From: an uncultured Eubacterium sp.
GTDB taxonomy: Bacteria; Bacillota_A; Clostridia; Lachnospirales; Lachnospiraceae
Assembly (NCBI GenBank): GCA_948468465.1
Contig: CAOKJJ010000037.1
Location: forward strand, 1 to 34,426
Direction: 5' to 3'
DNA: 34,426 nt
The notes beneath the pieces are model-generated. The model was not told where the DNA came from. It saw only the letters and a program-made list of their open reading frames with translations, and did no database searches. A program made the position numbers and the translations under genes. Positions 1 to 8,215 of the stretch are shown in pieces (position 1 is the stretch's first letter; every line of letters starts with the position of its first letter).

Positions 1-2
1 AT

Positions 3-248
3 AAATATTCTAATCCTGATAACGACCCTCGCGGAATATGGATGAGTAACAGTATCTTGGGATTGGCCAATGTCAGTGCCAGCACTGCTTTCATCTGGCT
101 CTGCCCAGGCAAAGGAAATTTAGAGGAACAAAGCCGTGAAAAAATGCGCAAATTCGCTTCAGGCCATGCCACACAGAATCTGTTTGACGCATTGCTGAAT
201 GGATTTACATCGGGCAGCACGACTTTCATCAATTGGGAACTGGTGTAA
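3..248 (+). CDS. 3' end of a gene entering from the left edge; possible DNA methyltransferase fragment
   Basis: An open frame runs from base 3 to a TAA at 246-248 without needing a start inside the window, so this is probably the C-terminal 81 residues of a longer protein; an internal ATG lies at 42. The first residues contain NPDNDPRGIW, which resembles the NPDNDPRG-W motif I know from type III restriction-modification Mod methyltransferases. The remaining sequence, ending TTFINWELV, I do not recognise, and it does not look like a usual Mod C-terminus. It may therefore be a truncated or recombined Mod gene, or an unrelated protein. A small gene follows on the same strand after 48 bases. Function is uncertain; the open frame itself is directly seen. 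Confidence 0.45.
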   Translation, partial: KYSNPDNDPRGIWMSNSILGLANVSASTAFIWLCPGKGNLEEQSREKMRKFASGHATQNLFDALLNGFTSGSTTFINWELV

Positions 249-296
249 AATACTATTATCACTCAAAAAAGTATTGAAAATATGGAGGTAACGTAG

Positions 297-479
297 ATGA
301 CTGAAAAAGAAATGATACAAAAAAACATTGAGGAATTCGCAAGACTTCAAAATTACATGATCGTAGCAGAAAAAGAATCCGAAACATACAGAAGAATGAA
401 AGACAGATACATTGAATTAAAAGTAATCTTAACCACTTTTGGCATTAATCTTACAGAATTAGATAAAATCAAAGAATAA
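297..479 (+). CDS. Small protein of unknown function (60 aa)
   Basis: A complete short gene whose ATG at 297 is preceded by GGAGG at 284-288 with an 8-base spacer, a strong ribosome binding site that makes it credible despite its size. The product is charged, rich in Glu, Lys and Ile, predicted helical, with no signal peptide or membrane segment. I recognise no domain. It follows the partial gene at the left edge by 48 bases on the same strand, so the two may be co-transcribed, and it ends 30 bases before a strong hairpin at 510-549 that would terminate the transcript. A role beside a restriction-modification gene, or as a small helical partner protein, is only a guess. Confidence 0.6.
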   Translation: MTEKEMIQKNIEEFARLQNYMIVAEKESETYRRMKDRYIELKVILTTFGINLTELDKIKE

Positions 480-509
480 TATACGAAGCAACAAAGATTC
501 TCATTTTCA

Positions 510-549
510 AAAGAATCTTTGCTGTACCGCACCACAGCAAAGATTCTTT
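510..549. terminator. Bidirectional hairpin terminator between converging transcripts
   Basis: A perfect 16-bp inverted repeat, AAAGAATCTTTGCTGT at 510-525 and its complement at 534-549, encloses an 8-base loop. The arms begin with A's and end with T's, so both strands give a stem with a short T stretch. It lies between the plus-strand small gene ending at 479 and the minus-strand operon whose last gene ends at 643, so it probably stops transcription from both sides. Confidence 0.75.
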
Positions 550-642
550 ATTTCGCCCACATGGAGTCGCTTCATCAAACCATAATTTCCGTTAAAAACA
601 CTGATCTTCGTCGACACTTTCCCCTTCTTGTTTATCCCTTTC

Positions 643-1704
643 TTAACTATAAATGCCTGATGATCCAATTATTTTCTCCAATACGCCTTTCTCTATCGCA
701 CGATGATGTACCGCTGCCACTATAATAATAAGCAAAACCGACACCGCAAAAGCAGCCGTAAACCGGATCCGCGCTTCAAAAAAACTCATCAAAAGCCCTC
801 CCCAGGTCATATGGACCAGATAAACAGAAAGGCTGATGTTTCCAATAAAATCAACGAAACGATTACTCTTGAAAAAGTTTTCGCCAGAAATACAGCATAT
901 CAATAATCCGATGGCATACACAACCGATATGAGATAAGGCTCCTGTGCATAATACTGCGGATTCAGCATATAAAACGCCGCTGTCATCACGCCGTAATGC
1001 AGCACTGCCATGCCGATCCCCTGCCATGCCTGGATTTCTTTTTGTAAAATAACATACAAGATCAATCCGGCAACCGGAATATAAACAAATGGCATATAAG
1101 GAATCAAAGATGCCGCAGCTTCCTGACTCTGCAAAAACGCGCTCATCAAAACGCACAATAACAAAATCCCTTCCATCATGCAAACCCCTTGCAGCGCATG
1201 TTTTCGAAACATAAAATGGCAGCAGGACGCCAAAAAATAAAAAGCAAACAACGGGAGCAAAAACCATGTAGTCCCATTTATGATATCTCCAGTGCCGTTA
1301 AAATAATAAAACAACGTGGCACATCCCACCCAGTCCCGCAGCGAGAACTGCATCCAATACGAAGGAGAAACAAAATGAAACATCCACTGAAACACGCCAA
1401 ACACGGCAAAAGAAAACATGACATAGCAGTATAATTTCAGCATCTTCCTCATGTAATATCTGACACAGTTCTCCCTGCCCTTATTCGTGTGCAGAAATAA
1501 AAAACCCGTGATCAAATAAAACAAGCTCACTCCAAATGCTCCAAACTCCTGAATGATATGCAGCGGCGTACATACAAAAAAATCCACGATTCTTTTAACA
1601 ATCCAGCCGTTTCCTCTCATGCCTCCCAAATGATCATATAAAATCATAGCAACTGCCAATGCCCGCAAATACGCAATAGATTCTATCTTTTTTCTCATTT
1701 TCAT
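643..1704 (-). CDS. Acyltransferase-3 (OafA-like) membrane protein, last gene of the array
   Basis: The predicted 353-residue integral membrane protein has the acyltransferase-3 pattern: an N-terminal helix with LRALAVAMILYDHLGG, including the conserved His; GVSLFYLITGFLFLH in the second region; and a C-terminal SLSVYLVHMTW. Such proteins O-acylate (often O-acetylate) cell-surface sugars. The open frame extends upstream to 1794, but ATG at 1704 forms an ATGA overlap with the stop of the upstream gene and has an AGGGCAGGGA stretch just before it; ATG at 1698 is the alternative. No further minus-strand gene follows and the hairpin at 510-549 lies 94 bases downstream. The glycan target is inferred from context. 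Confidence 0.85.
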   Translation of the reverse strand: MKMRKKIESIAYLRALAVAMILYDHLGGMRGNGWIVKRIVDFFVCTPLHIIQEFGAFGVSLFYLITGFLFLHTNKGRENCVRYYMRKMLKLYCYVMFSFAVFGVFQWMFHFVSPSYWMQFSLRDWVGCATLFYYFNGTGDIINGTTWFLLPLFAFYFLASCCHFMFRKHALQGVCMMEGILLLCVLMSAFLQSQEAAASLIPYMPFVYIPVAGLILYVILQKEIQAWQGIGMAVLHYGVMTAAFYMLNPQYYAQEPYLISVVYAIGLLICCISGENFFKSNRFVDFIGNISLSVYLVHMTWGGLLMSFFEARIRFTAAFAVSVLLIIIVAAVHHRAIEKGVLEKIIGSSGIYS

Positions 1705-3527
1705 TCGATGTCCCTGCCCTTTCGGCCGCCTTCTTCCCATGACATAAAAAATACAGCCAAAAATAATGGAGCGGCAAATATCATCGGCGCACAATACCGA
1801 TACAAGATGACCGGACTAAGCAAAACCGTTATAAAAATTCCCATTCCAAGCCCAATGATTAAAAATGGTTCCCTCCATCTGCGGTAAAGCGCATAAAATA
1901 AAAGATACAGTGTCATCCACAAATATGTGCCCGCCTTGGAAAGGACCCCTAAAACCGGCACATTTGAAAATGCCATGGTCAGGTTCCCGCCATATCCGGA
2001 ATGGTCGTCGCCTTTTCCATATAATGTACTTAGCAGTTTCTCATACGCCGGGAACAGGCTTGAACGATGAACTGTAAATCCCGTTAGTTCCATACCATAT
2101 GTATCCAAACACAAACAGCTGATATATGGATGCCATATTCTTGCATCTGGCCACTTCTTGTTTGGATACCATAGCCCAAAGGTCTGCGCCGCTGCCCCTT
2201 TTAGATATCCGCCTGGCTCTGTCAGAAAAAGATCCGTATACAGCCTTATAAATCCAGCCATATCATCCCTGATTGCCCCAGTGTCTGCACGGTTCTTTAT
2301 CTGATCTGATATACATGGCATATACATGCGCCAGTTTTCATCCGACATATAACGCTGCATTTGATTTAACTGCTGTTTGGATAATTGCTCATGCTCATAA
2401 TTATAAACATACGCCATCTGCTGCAGCGGAAGGCTCAGCATTTCCCTCAGCGCCGTTCCCTTTTGGATACCAAGCATCTGATAAACAGGACCCTGATACA
2501 GCAGCACCACCGCAATAACCGCCCCTGATAAAAGAACGATCCTCCTGCGGTGCTTCTTTAAGAAAGCCACAGTAAAAAAAATCATGAACAAAATAGCATA
2601 CATCCCATTATTTCTTATCATGCAAAAAAGTATGAGCCACACTGCCAGCTTTATGTCGTTTTTCTTATCCACCCAAAATGTATCCGCATCCTGTGCCAGT
2701 TCAAGCAGCTGCAGCACACACATTGCAAAGCATGCCGCAAATACCGGATCCTGCGCGGAAGTCAGACTAAGGATCATATGCGTTGGCAGCAGCGCAAAAA
2801 ATGCAGCGGCGCAGACAAGCGCAATTCCCCGAAACTGCCTGTTCAAAAATGACAGGACATGCCAAACAGCAAACAGCACAAACGACATCTGCGCAAAGCT
2901 GAAAATCGCAAATCCTGCAGTGTGGCTGTCAAATAATAGTTCTCCCAATTTCATAATTCCATAATACATGCCGCAGTATAATGGCGACCATTGCGAAGAT
3001 ATCGGCACATCCGGACTGGAAAACTCATAATACCAATAAGATACATCCGTTGCATAAACCCCTGGAAACAAAGCTAAATAACCCAGAAACCAAACGAATG
3101 CCACAAACCCAAAGCAAATCGGCAGCAGCCTTTTATCATTTTGGATATGCTCTGCTTTCCCGCCGCTTTGATCCAGCCATATGGTAATTGCTGCAAGTAT
3201 CGGAGCCATTGCAGTGATAAGTGTTATAATCTGTAACAACAACTTTGCGGATAAGCTAACATCTCTATATCCATCCAATATCCCTCCAACAACCAGCATA
3301 ACGGAAAATACTGTTGACAAACCTGCTGTAAGCAGATAAAATCCCTTCGTTTTCCTGTGAAAACACTTTACATACAATCTGTAATAGATGTAAATACAGG
3401 GCAAAAGCAGGATTTCCGTATATGACGCATTATTTAGACACACCATAGACAACTCTGTTCCAATCCCACAGGCTCCGCTAACTGCCAGAAAAGCTGCCAG
3501 TAATTTTTCTTGTTGTTTATATGTCAT
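1701..3527 (-). CDS. Large polytopic membrane protein, DUF6020/GT-C-like
   Basis: This 608-residue protein has about a dozen hydrophobic segments. After the first membrane block comes LALFPGVYATDVSYWYYEF, then SSQWSPLYCGMYYGIMKL, the arrangement I associate with DUF6020-type proteins and, more loosely, with GT-C glycosyltransferases that take sugars from polyprenyl-phosphate carriers outside the membrane. A long hydrophilic stretch (residues roughly 370-510) sits before the last membrane helices. ATG at 3527 is preceded by a perfect AGGAGG, which fixes the start. It overlaps the next gene by four bases (ATGA) and follows the 798-residue membrane protein after 22 bases, suggesting co-expression. 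Family assignment is good; transferase activity is inferred. Confidence 0.75.
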   Translation of the reverse strand: MTYKQQEKLLAAFLAVSGACGIGTELSMVCLNNASYTEILLLPCIYIYYRLYVKCFHRKTKGFYLLTAGLSTVFSVMLVVGGILDGYRDVSLSAKLLLQIITLITAMAPILAAITIWLDQSGGKAEHIQNDKRLLPICFGFVAFVWFLGYLALFPGVYATDVSYWYYEFSSPDVPISSQWSPLYCGMYYGIMKLGELLFDSHTAGFAIFSFAQMSFVLFAVWHVLSFLNRQFRGIALVCAAAFFALLPTHMILSLTSAQDPVFAACFAMCVLQLLELAQDADTFWVDKKNDIKLAVWLILFCMIRNNGMYAILFMIFFTVAFLKKHRRRIVLLSGAVIAVVLLYQGPVYQMLGIQKGTALREMLSLPLQQMAYVYNYEHEQLSKQQLNQMQRYMSDENWRMYMPCISDQIKNRADTGAIRDDMAGFIRLYTDLFLTEPGGYLKGAAAQTFGLWYPNKKWPDARIWHPYISCLCLDTYGMELTGFTVHRSSLFPAYEKLLSTLYGKGDDHSGYGGNLTMAFSNVPVLGVLSKAGTYLWMTLYLLFYALYRRWREPFLIIGLGMGIFITVLLSPVILYRYCAPMIFAAPLFLAVFFMSWEEGGRKGRDIE

Positions 3528-3549
3528 ATTTCCTCCTAATAAAGTCTCG

Positions 3550-5946
3550 TCAATAAAAACTACTGGCCAAAAGCGTCAAAACATTTCGTATGGAAAACAC
3601 CCGAAACAATATTCCTAAAAATGTTATACACGATAAAACTTCACAAACTCTCCACAGCAATGGTATCTCATATTTCAAGCATACTGTTCCCGCAAAATCC
3701 ACAGGCAGCCACACCCGAATCCTATAGTTCTCTCCATACGACAGCGAGATCTCCTCTCTGCCTTTATCCTCTGTATAAGCATGATAATGATCATACATCT
3801 GCACAGGCACATCCACATAAGATATTTTTCCAGTTCTGTTTTCACAGGATAAATAATATGTTCCTCTCTTATCATACATAAAGCTGATATTTTCAACACC
3901 CTTCTCATACAGCAAATCTCTTCTTTTAAATCCTTCCAAATCCGCGCCAGACAATTTATACTCCGCATTCATCACCTGCATCGTCCCAAGATCCGCTCCC
4001 ACATACACCCGAAGCTCATCCTGGACATTTACATAATCCATCACAAAATATCCTTCTGTAAAAACCGCGGCTGCAGCAATGCCAGCCATCACTCCCAGTA
4101 CGGTTCTTCGTGATAAATGCTCTTCTAATATCCGAAGTAAAAACAAAATCATGACCGTAAGCAATACAGAGGCTATTCCAAGATACCTCCATGGGAACTG
4201 GATCATGCCTGTAATCTTTGCAATTCTCCCGCTAATACACAGCAGATTATCCCACCAACAATAGCTTGATGCCATAAACGCGGCTGCCATCCCAAGCAGC
4301 ATGCATGTTTTCGCTGCTTTCATATTTTTATCTGGCAAAAGTCCCCATACATCCTGGTGCATATAAATAATCACAAATAAAATCAGTCCCAATACCAAAG
4401 GCAGTCCCAATGCCAAAGGCATTTCCCGTTGTGTGCCTCCATAAGCGTTGTTTCCTGATGCCGTATGGTATATTCCAAACAACTGCACAGGATAAACGCC
4501 ATTCCCTTCCATCTCCCTCAAAACACCGGATACATTTATATCCATCCGCATCGACATTAGAAAAGGAACTATAAACCACAGATTCAGCAATAAAGAAAGA
4601 ACTCCGCTTTTCATAAGTGCCATAAAAATATTTTTTCTGCATGTTTTTTTCCAGTTCCAAATCACAAACAGCAAAATAAAAAACGCAGCCATCTCACAGC
4701 TTAATACATGGGAATTAATCAGTCCGGAGACTGACACCACCAGTGGTAAATAGTCTTTCAGAACGATTATTTCATCTGCACGCTTCTTGTATACATTCCA
4801 AAAACCATACACCAGCAATGGCAGAAAAACCATCGCTGTATACTCTCCTACCGCCGCTCTGATCATCACATTCGTCATTCGATATGCAGATAATGTATAT
4901 AAACCCGCTCCAAAAAGCCCCTTTTTCCAATCCTGCATCATCCTTGCCAAACACCAGAAACTAATGATGCATGTACAAAAATTAACAGCAACAACAAAAA
5001 CCTGATAACAAGTTTGAACAGGCACATAAAAATTATACAAAACAGCTGGAAACAGCAAAAATGCCTCCCCATAAAATAACGGTGAAGCATACCCATATCC
5101 ATTCAGCATTCCAAACTGCATCCGATGCGGTATCTGCATCTCCCGAATCCCTTCTGCCAGGGAAATAATTCTGGACAGATGAAACTGCAGGTCATGACCG
5201 GGATTATAATATAAAAAATCTACAAAATATGTTATGCTGGCAGACATTGTAATTCCCAGAATCCCAGCCACAATCCATTTTCTTTTTAATTTCGAAAATC
5301 CATGTTGCTCTCTGACAAATATCAGATACAAAAAATCACAAAATGCCATAAATAAAGCCACTGCCACACATACTATCACCCTGTATGCCCTTTTCTCTTC
5401 GATCTGAATTTCTTTCACCGTCAGCCTTCCGCTGCCATTATGCCATACAGACAAATTAACCTCTGTCTGCCGGCACCCAGGGCGCAGCCAGAACCTCGTC
5501 TCCGCTTCCTGCAGGCCATCCACAAGCTGAAGCTTTGATGCCCGCAAAAGTGCACCATACTGTGTATGGAATCTGAGACTTCCAGACGATTGGTCAATAC
5601 TGACCATATCCTGACTGCTGAGTGAATCGTATAAAATTTTAACCTGATATGCCCCACTGCCCAAAACAGCCCTGCAATGAAGCAGCTCAAATTCACCCAG
5701 CGGCTGTCCCTGCCAGTCTGCGGTATCCGGCCAAACCTCCAAGCCTACGGCATCTTCTCCAAACTGCGTAAGCTCTCCATCCAAACTGTTTTCAAAAGAA
5801 TCTTTTGAAAATACTAAACTTGTACAACTGTCAAAACACTTTAATAAGAAAAAAGCAATGCATATAAACTCTACGGCCAAAACCAAAATCATCTTATTCA
5901 TTTTTTTCTCCGGCTTCCTCTTCACTCTTCTTTTACCTGCATTCAT
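3550..5946 (-). CDS. Large polytopic membrane protein, YfhO/PTPS-related GT-C-like
   Basis: The product has 798 residues: one N-terminal membrane helix (residues ~16-32), an extracytoplasmic beta-rich segment to ~190, then about ten membrane helices and a soluble C-terminal portion before a last helix. The motif YYNPGHDLQFHLSRIISLAEGI at the first loop after the helix near residue 230 matches the Asp/His-containing loop seen in GT-C-type and '6-pyruvoyl-tetrahydropterin synthase-related' membrane proteins. ATG at 5946 has AGGGG about 9 bases upstream. It follows the two membrane GT2 genes, so a plausible role is extracytoplasmic transfer of the sugar they load on polyprenyl phosphate. That role is inference; the membrane topology and motif are visible. 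Confidence 0.75.
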   Translation of the reverse strand: MNAGKRRVKRKPEKKMNKMILVLAVEFICIAFFLLKCFDSCTSLVFSKDSFENSLDGELTQFGEDAVGLEVWPDTADWQGQPLGEFELLHCRAVLGSGAYQVKILYDSLSSQDMVSIDQSSGSLRFHTQYGALLRASKLQLVDGLQEAETRFWLRPGCRQTEVNLSVWHNGSGRLTVKEIQIEEKRAYRVIVCVAVALFMAFCDFLYLIFVREQHGFSKLKRKWIVAGILGITMSASITYFVDFLYYNPGHDLQFHLSRIISLAEGIREMQIPHRMQFGMLNGYGYASPLFYGEAFLLFPAVLYNFYVPVQTCYQVFVVAVNFCTCIISFWCLARMMQDWKKGLFGAGLYTLSAYRMTNVMIRAAVGEYTAMVFLPLLVYGFWNVYKKRADEIIVLKDYLPLVVSVSGLINSHVLSCEMAAFFILLFVIWNWKKTCRKNIFMALMKSGVLSLLLNLWFIVPFLMSMRMDINVSGVLREMEGNGVYPVQLFGIYHTASGNNAYGGTQREMPLALGLPLVLGLILFVIIYMHQDVWGLLPDKNMKAAKTCMLLGMAAAFMASSYCWWDNLLCISGRIAKITGMIQFPWRYLGIASVLLTVMILFLLRILEEHLSRRTVLGVMAGIAAAAVFTEGYFVMDYVNVQDELRVYVGADLGTMQVMNAEYKLSGADLEGFKRRDLLYEKGVENISFMYDKRGTYYLSCENRTGKISYVDVPVQMYDHYHAYTEDKGREEISLSYGENYRIRVWLPVDFAGTVCLKYEIPLLWRVCEVLSCITFLGILFRVFSIRNVLTLLASSFY

Positions 5947-5998
5947 TTTCTTAACCCCTATGTTTTATGTTCACTTTTTCCATTCAGCAATTTAAAAC

Positions 5999-6943
5999 TT
6001 ATTTTTCTCTTTTTCCATATTCCAAGTTGCTCTCGGCCACAATATAATGCGGCCGCCTCTTTACTTCTATATAAATCTTCGAAATATACTGCCCCATAAT
6101 ACCCATGCAAAACAACTGTATTCCGCCAATCAACGTCATAATACATACTATAGACGCCCAGCCAGCCACAGGATCTCCCCATATCAGCCTGCGCAGTGCA
6201 ATCACCATAACAGCCAGAAAAGAAACCATCGTCATCAGCAGACCAAACCAGGAAGCAATACTAAGTGGTACCTGTGAAAAATTGATCACACCGTCTACAG
6301 CGTACCGAAACAGTTTCCAGAAGTTCCATTTCGTCTTGCCGGCAGTACGATTCACATTTTCATACGCCAGCCAATAAGTACGAAATCCAATCCACCCAAA
6401 AATCCCCTTAGAAAAACGGTTATATTCTCCCATGCCGATAATCGTATTCACCATTTCCCGCTTCATCAGCCTGAAATCCCTCGCTCCATCTACAATATCC
6501 GCATCCGAAATGCGGTTGATCATTTGATAAAACCGCTTTGCAAACCAGCTCCGTATTCGAGGCTCTCCTTTACGCGTCATTCTGTATGTCGCTACACTGT
6601 CATACTCTCCTGTCTGAAGGATTTTCAACATTTGCGGCAGCATAGCCGGCGGATCCTGCAGATCCACATCCATCACCGCTGCATAGTCCCCCTGTACATT
6701 GCAAAATCCAGCATACATTGCGGCTTCTTTGCCAAAATTTCTGGAAAAAGATATGTAAAAAACATGATGGTCTTTTCCGGCAAACTCTTGCAGGATTTTT
6801 AATGTATCATCCTTAGAACCATCGTTGATAAACAAGAGTTCATAATCTACAGTCATATCCTCCAGTACCTTTTTTGTTTCTTTATAAAAAATCGGTATTG
6901 CCTCCTGTTCGTCGTAACAAGGAACAATCAATGACAGCAGCAT
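5999..6943 (-). CDS. Membrane-anchored GT2, GtrB/ArnC-like polyprenyl-phosphate glycosyltransferase
   Basis: The 314-residue protein opens with LSLIVPCYDEQEAIP, has NDGSKDDT at about residue 40, the acceptor motif DVDLQDPP, and two C-terminal membrane helices (about 230-300). This is the layout of GtrB, ArnC and dolichol-phosphate-mannose-synthase-like enzymes, which transfer a sugar from a nucleotide donor to polyprenyl phosphate on the inner membrane face. The open frame reaches ATG at 6997, overlapping the upstream stop, but ATG at 6943 has GGGAAGGAG six bases upstream and begins exactly at the GT2 fold, so I prefer it. A second enzyme of the same type lies immediately upstream, and GT-C-like proteins lie downstream. 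Confidence 0.88.
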   Translation of the reverse strand: MLLSLIVPCYDEQEAIPIFYKETKKVLEDMTVDYELLFINDGSKDDTLKILQEFAGKDHHVFYISFSRNFGKEAAMYAGFCNVQGDYAAVMDVDLQDPPAMLPQMLKILQTGEYDSVATYRMTRKGEPRIRSWFAKRFYQMINRISDADIVDGARDFRLMKREMVNTIIGMGEYNRFSKGIFGWIGFRTYWLAYENVNRTAGKTKWNFWKLFRYAVDGVINFSQVPLSIASWFGLLMTMVSFLAVMVIALRRLIWGDPVAGWASIVCIMTLIGGIQLFCMGIMGQYISKIYIEVKRRPHYIVAESNLEYGKREK

Positions 6944-6993
6944 AAATTCTCCTTCCCAAAAGACAATTTTAAGATGTATTGCCTCCTTAAAAA

Positions 6994-7938
6994 TCACAGT
7001 TCATTAGTCCCACATCCATATTCCCTTTCAACCAAATGAAGCTCCATTTCAAACTCCTGCCTGCTTTTTTGCGCAATTGTATCTAATATCATTCCTGAAA
7101 AAAAACTCTGTAATGCAGCCATCGCTATAAAACCAGATGCAATCAATGTCGGAAATCTTGGCACAAGCCCTGTCTGTACATAGGTAGCTAGAATCGGAAC
7201 AAACAAAACCATCGCTACGATAGCCAGAAACAGAGCCAGCAAACTGAAAAAATTCATAGGCTTATAATTCTTATACAGCTTAAAAATAGTTTTTAACACC
7301 CTGATTCCATCACTATATGTATGAAGCTTTGATTCACTTCCTTTTGGCCTGTCCCTGTACGCAATCGGTACATTGCTAATATGCATATTTTTATCTACCG
7401 CATGGATACTCATCTCTGTCTCGATTTCAAATCCCTTCGACAACACTGGAAATGTTTTTACAAACTGGTAACTGAATGCCCGGTATCCAGTCATAATATC
7501 CTTAATATCACTTTTGAACAAATGATTAATAAAAAACCTCACCAGGTTGTTCCCAAAATTATGAAATGGCCTTTTGTTTTCTTCATAATACGTAGAAGTG
7601 AGCCTGTCCCCCACTGCCATATCCATTTTTTTATCCAATATCTCTTCCATCATCTGTCTGCCGCATTCAGCAGGATATGTATCATCCCCGTCGATCATAA
7701 TATAACATCTGGCATCAATCTCCCGGAACATCCGCCTTATGACATTTCCTTTTCCCTGTTTGCATTCTTTTCGAACTACGACACCTTCCTCTTTGGCAAT
7801 TTTAGCCGTATTGTCTGTAGAATTATTGTCGTAGACGTAGATGGTAGCTTCCGGGATTTCTTTTTTCCAGTCTTTTATCACCTTCCGAATTGTTTTTTCC
7901 TCGTTATAACAAGGTATTAATACTGCACAATCTTCCAT
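6994..7938 (-). CDS. Membrane GT2 of the dolichol-phosphate-mannose-synthase-like group
   Basis: The 314 residues begin CAVLIPCYNEEKTIRKVI, with a divalent-metal DxD-type motif IDGDDTYP at ~82-89, then MTGYRAFSYQF, and two C-terminal membrane helices (about 228-252 and 263-285). This family puts a sugar on polyprenyl phosphate or extends a lipid-linked glycan; substrates cannot be read from sequence. AAGGAG lies 8 bases before ATG at 7938. It is followed directly by a second membrane GT2, and the pair probably provides two different lipid-linked sugar donors for the GT-C-like proteins encoded further along. It differs from its neighbour in lacking the LQDPP motif, so it is not a simple duplicate. 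Confidence 0.85.
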   Translation of the reverse strand: MEDCAVLIPCYNEEKTIRKVIKDWKKEIPEATIYVYDNNSTDNTAKIAKEEGVVVRKECKQGKGNVIRRMFREIDARCYIMIDGDDTYPAECGRQMMEEILDKKMDMAVGDRLTSTYYEENKRPFHNFGNNLVRFFINHLFKSDIKDIMTGYRAFSYQFVKTFPVLSKGFEIETEMSIHAVDKNMHISNVPIAYRDRPKGSESKLHTYSDGIRVLKTIFKLYKNYKPMNFFSLLALFLAIVAMVLFVPILATYVQTGLVPRFPTLIASGFIAMAALQSFFSGMILDTIAQKSRQEFEMELHLVEREYGCGTNEL

Positions 7939-8011
7939 CTGTAGTCTCCTTGTCTGTCCGAACGGCCTATTATCCGCTTACACAACATTAAAAAAGCAGA
8001 AAGAATCAACG

Positions 8012-8215
8012 TTATAAATACATCTTATTTTCTGTCTTTATTCCTGCATATTCTATGTGTTTTACAGTCAAATAACCTGTAAGCACAACCATAATCCACC
8101 CACTCTGAAATACCGCAATGTATTCATCAAATCTTGCATGGAACAGTAATATAACAATTGATCCCACAAACCTTGTGTATTCTATCTTAACGTTTCTTTT
8201 CAATTTATCACTCAT
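8012..8215 (-). pseudogene. Remnant of an acyltransferase-3 gene (67 codons)
   Basis: The short frame starts with an ATGA overlap on the preceding GT2 gene. It reads KRNVKIEYTRFVGSIVILLF followed by HARF, which is a typical N-terminus of acyltransferase-3 membrane proteins with the helix-1 His, then FQSGWIMVVLTGYLTVKH, which resembles the GxxGVxFFFxLTGYLTVKH second segment with a few residues missing. It then stops after only 67 codons instead of the usual 330 or more. I read it as a gene that lost its remaining ~80% by deletion, although a small translated membrane peptide is possible. The 73 bases after it hold no further recognisable coding sequence. Confidence 0.6.

Noticed and set aside
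7381..7920. 179-codon open frame on the plus strand
   Set aside because: It lies entirely antisense to a clear GT2 gene, has no convincing ribosome binding site and no recognisable domain; it is a reverse-strand shadow.
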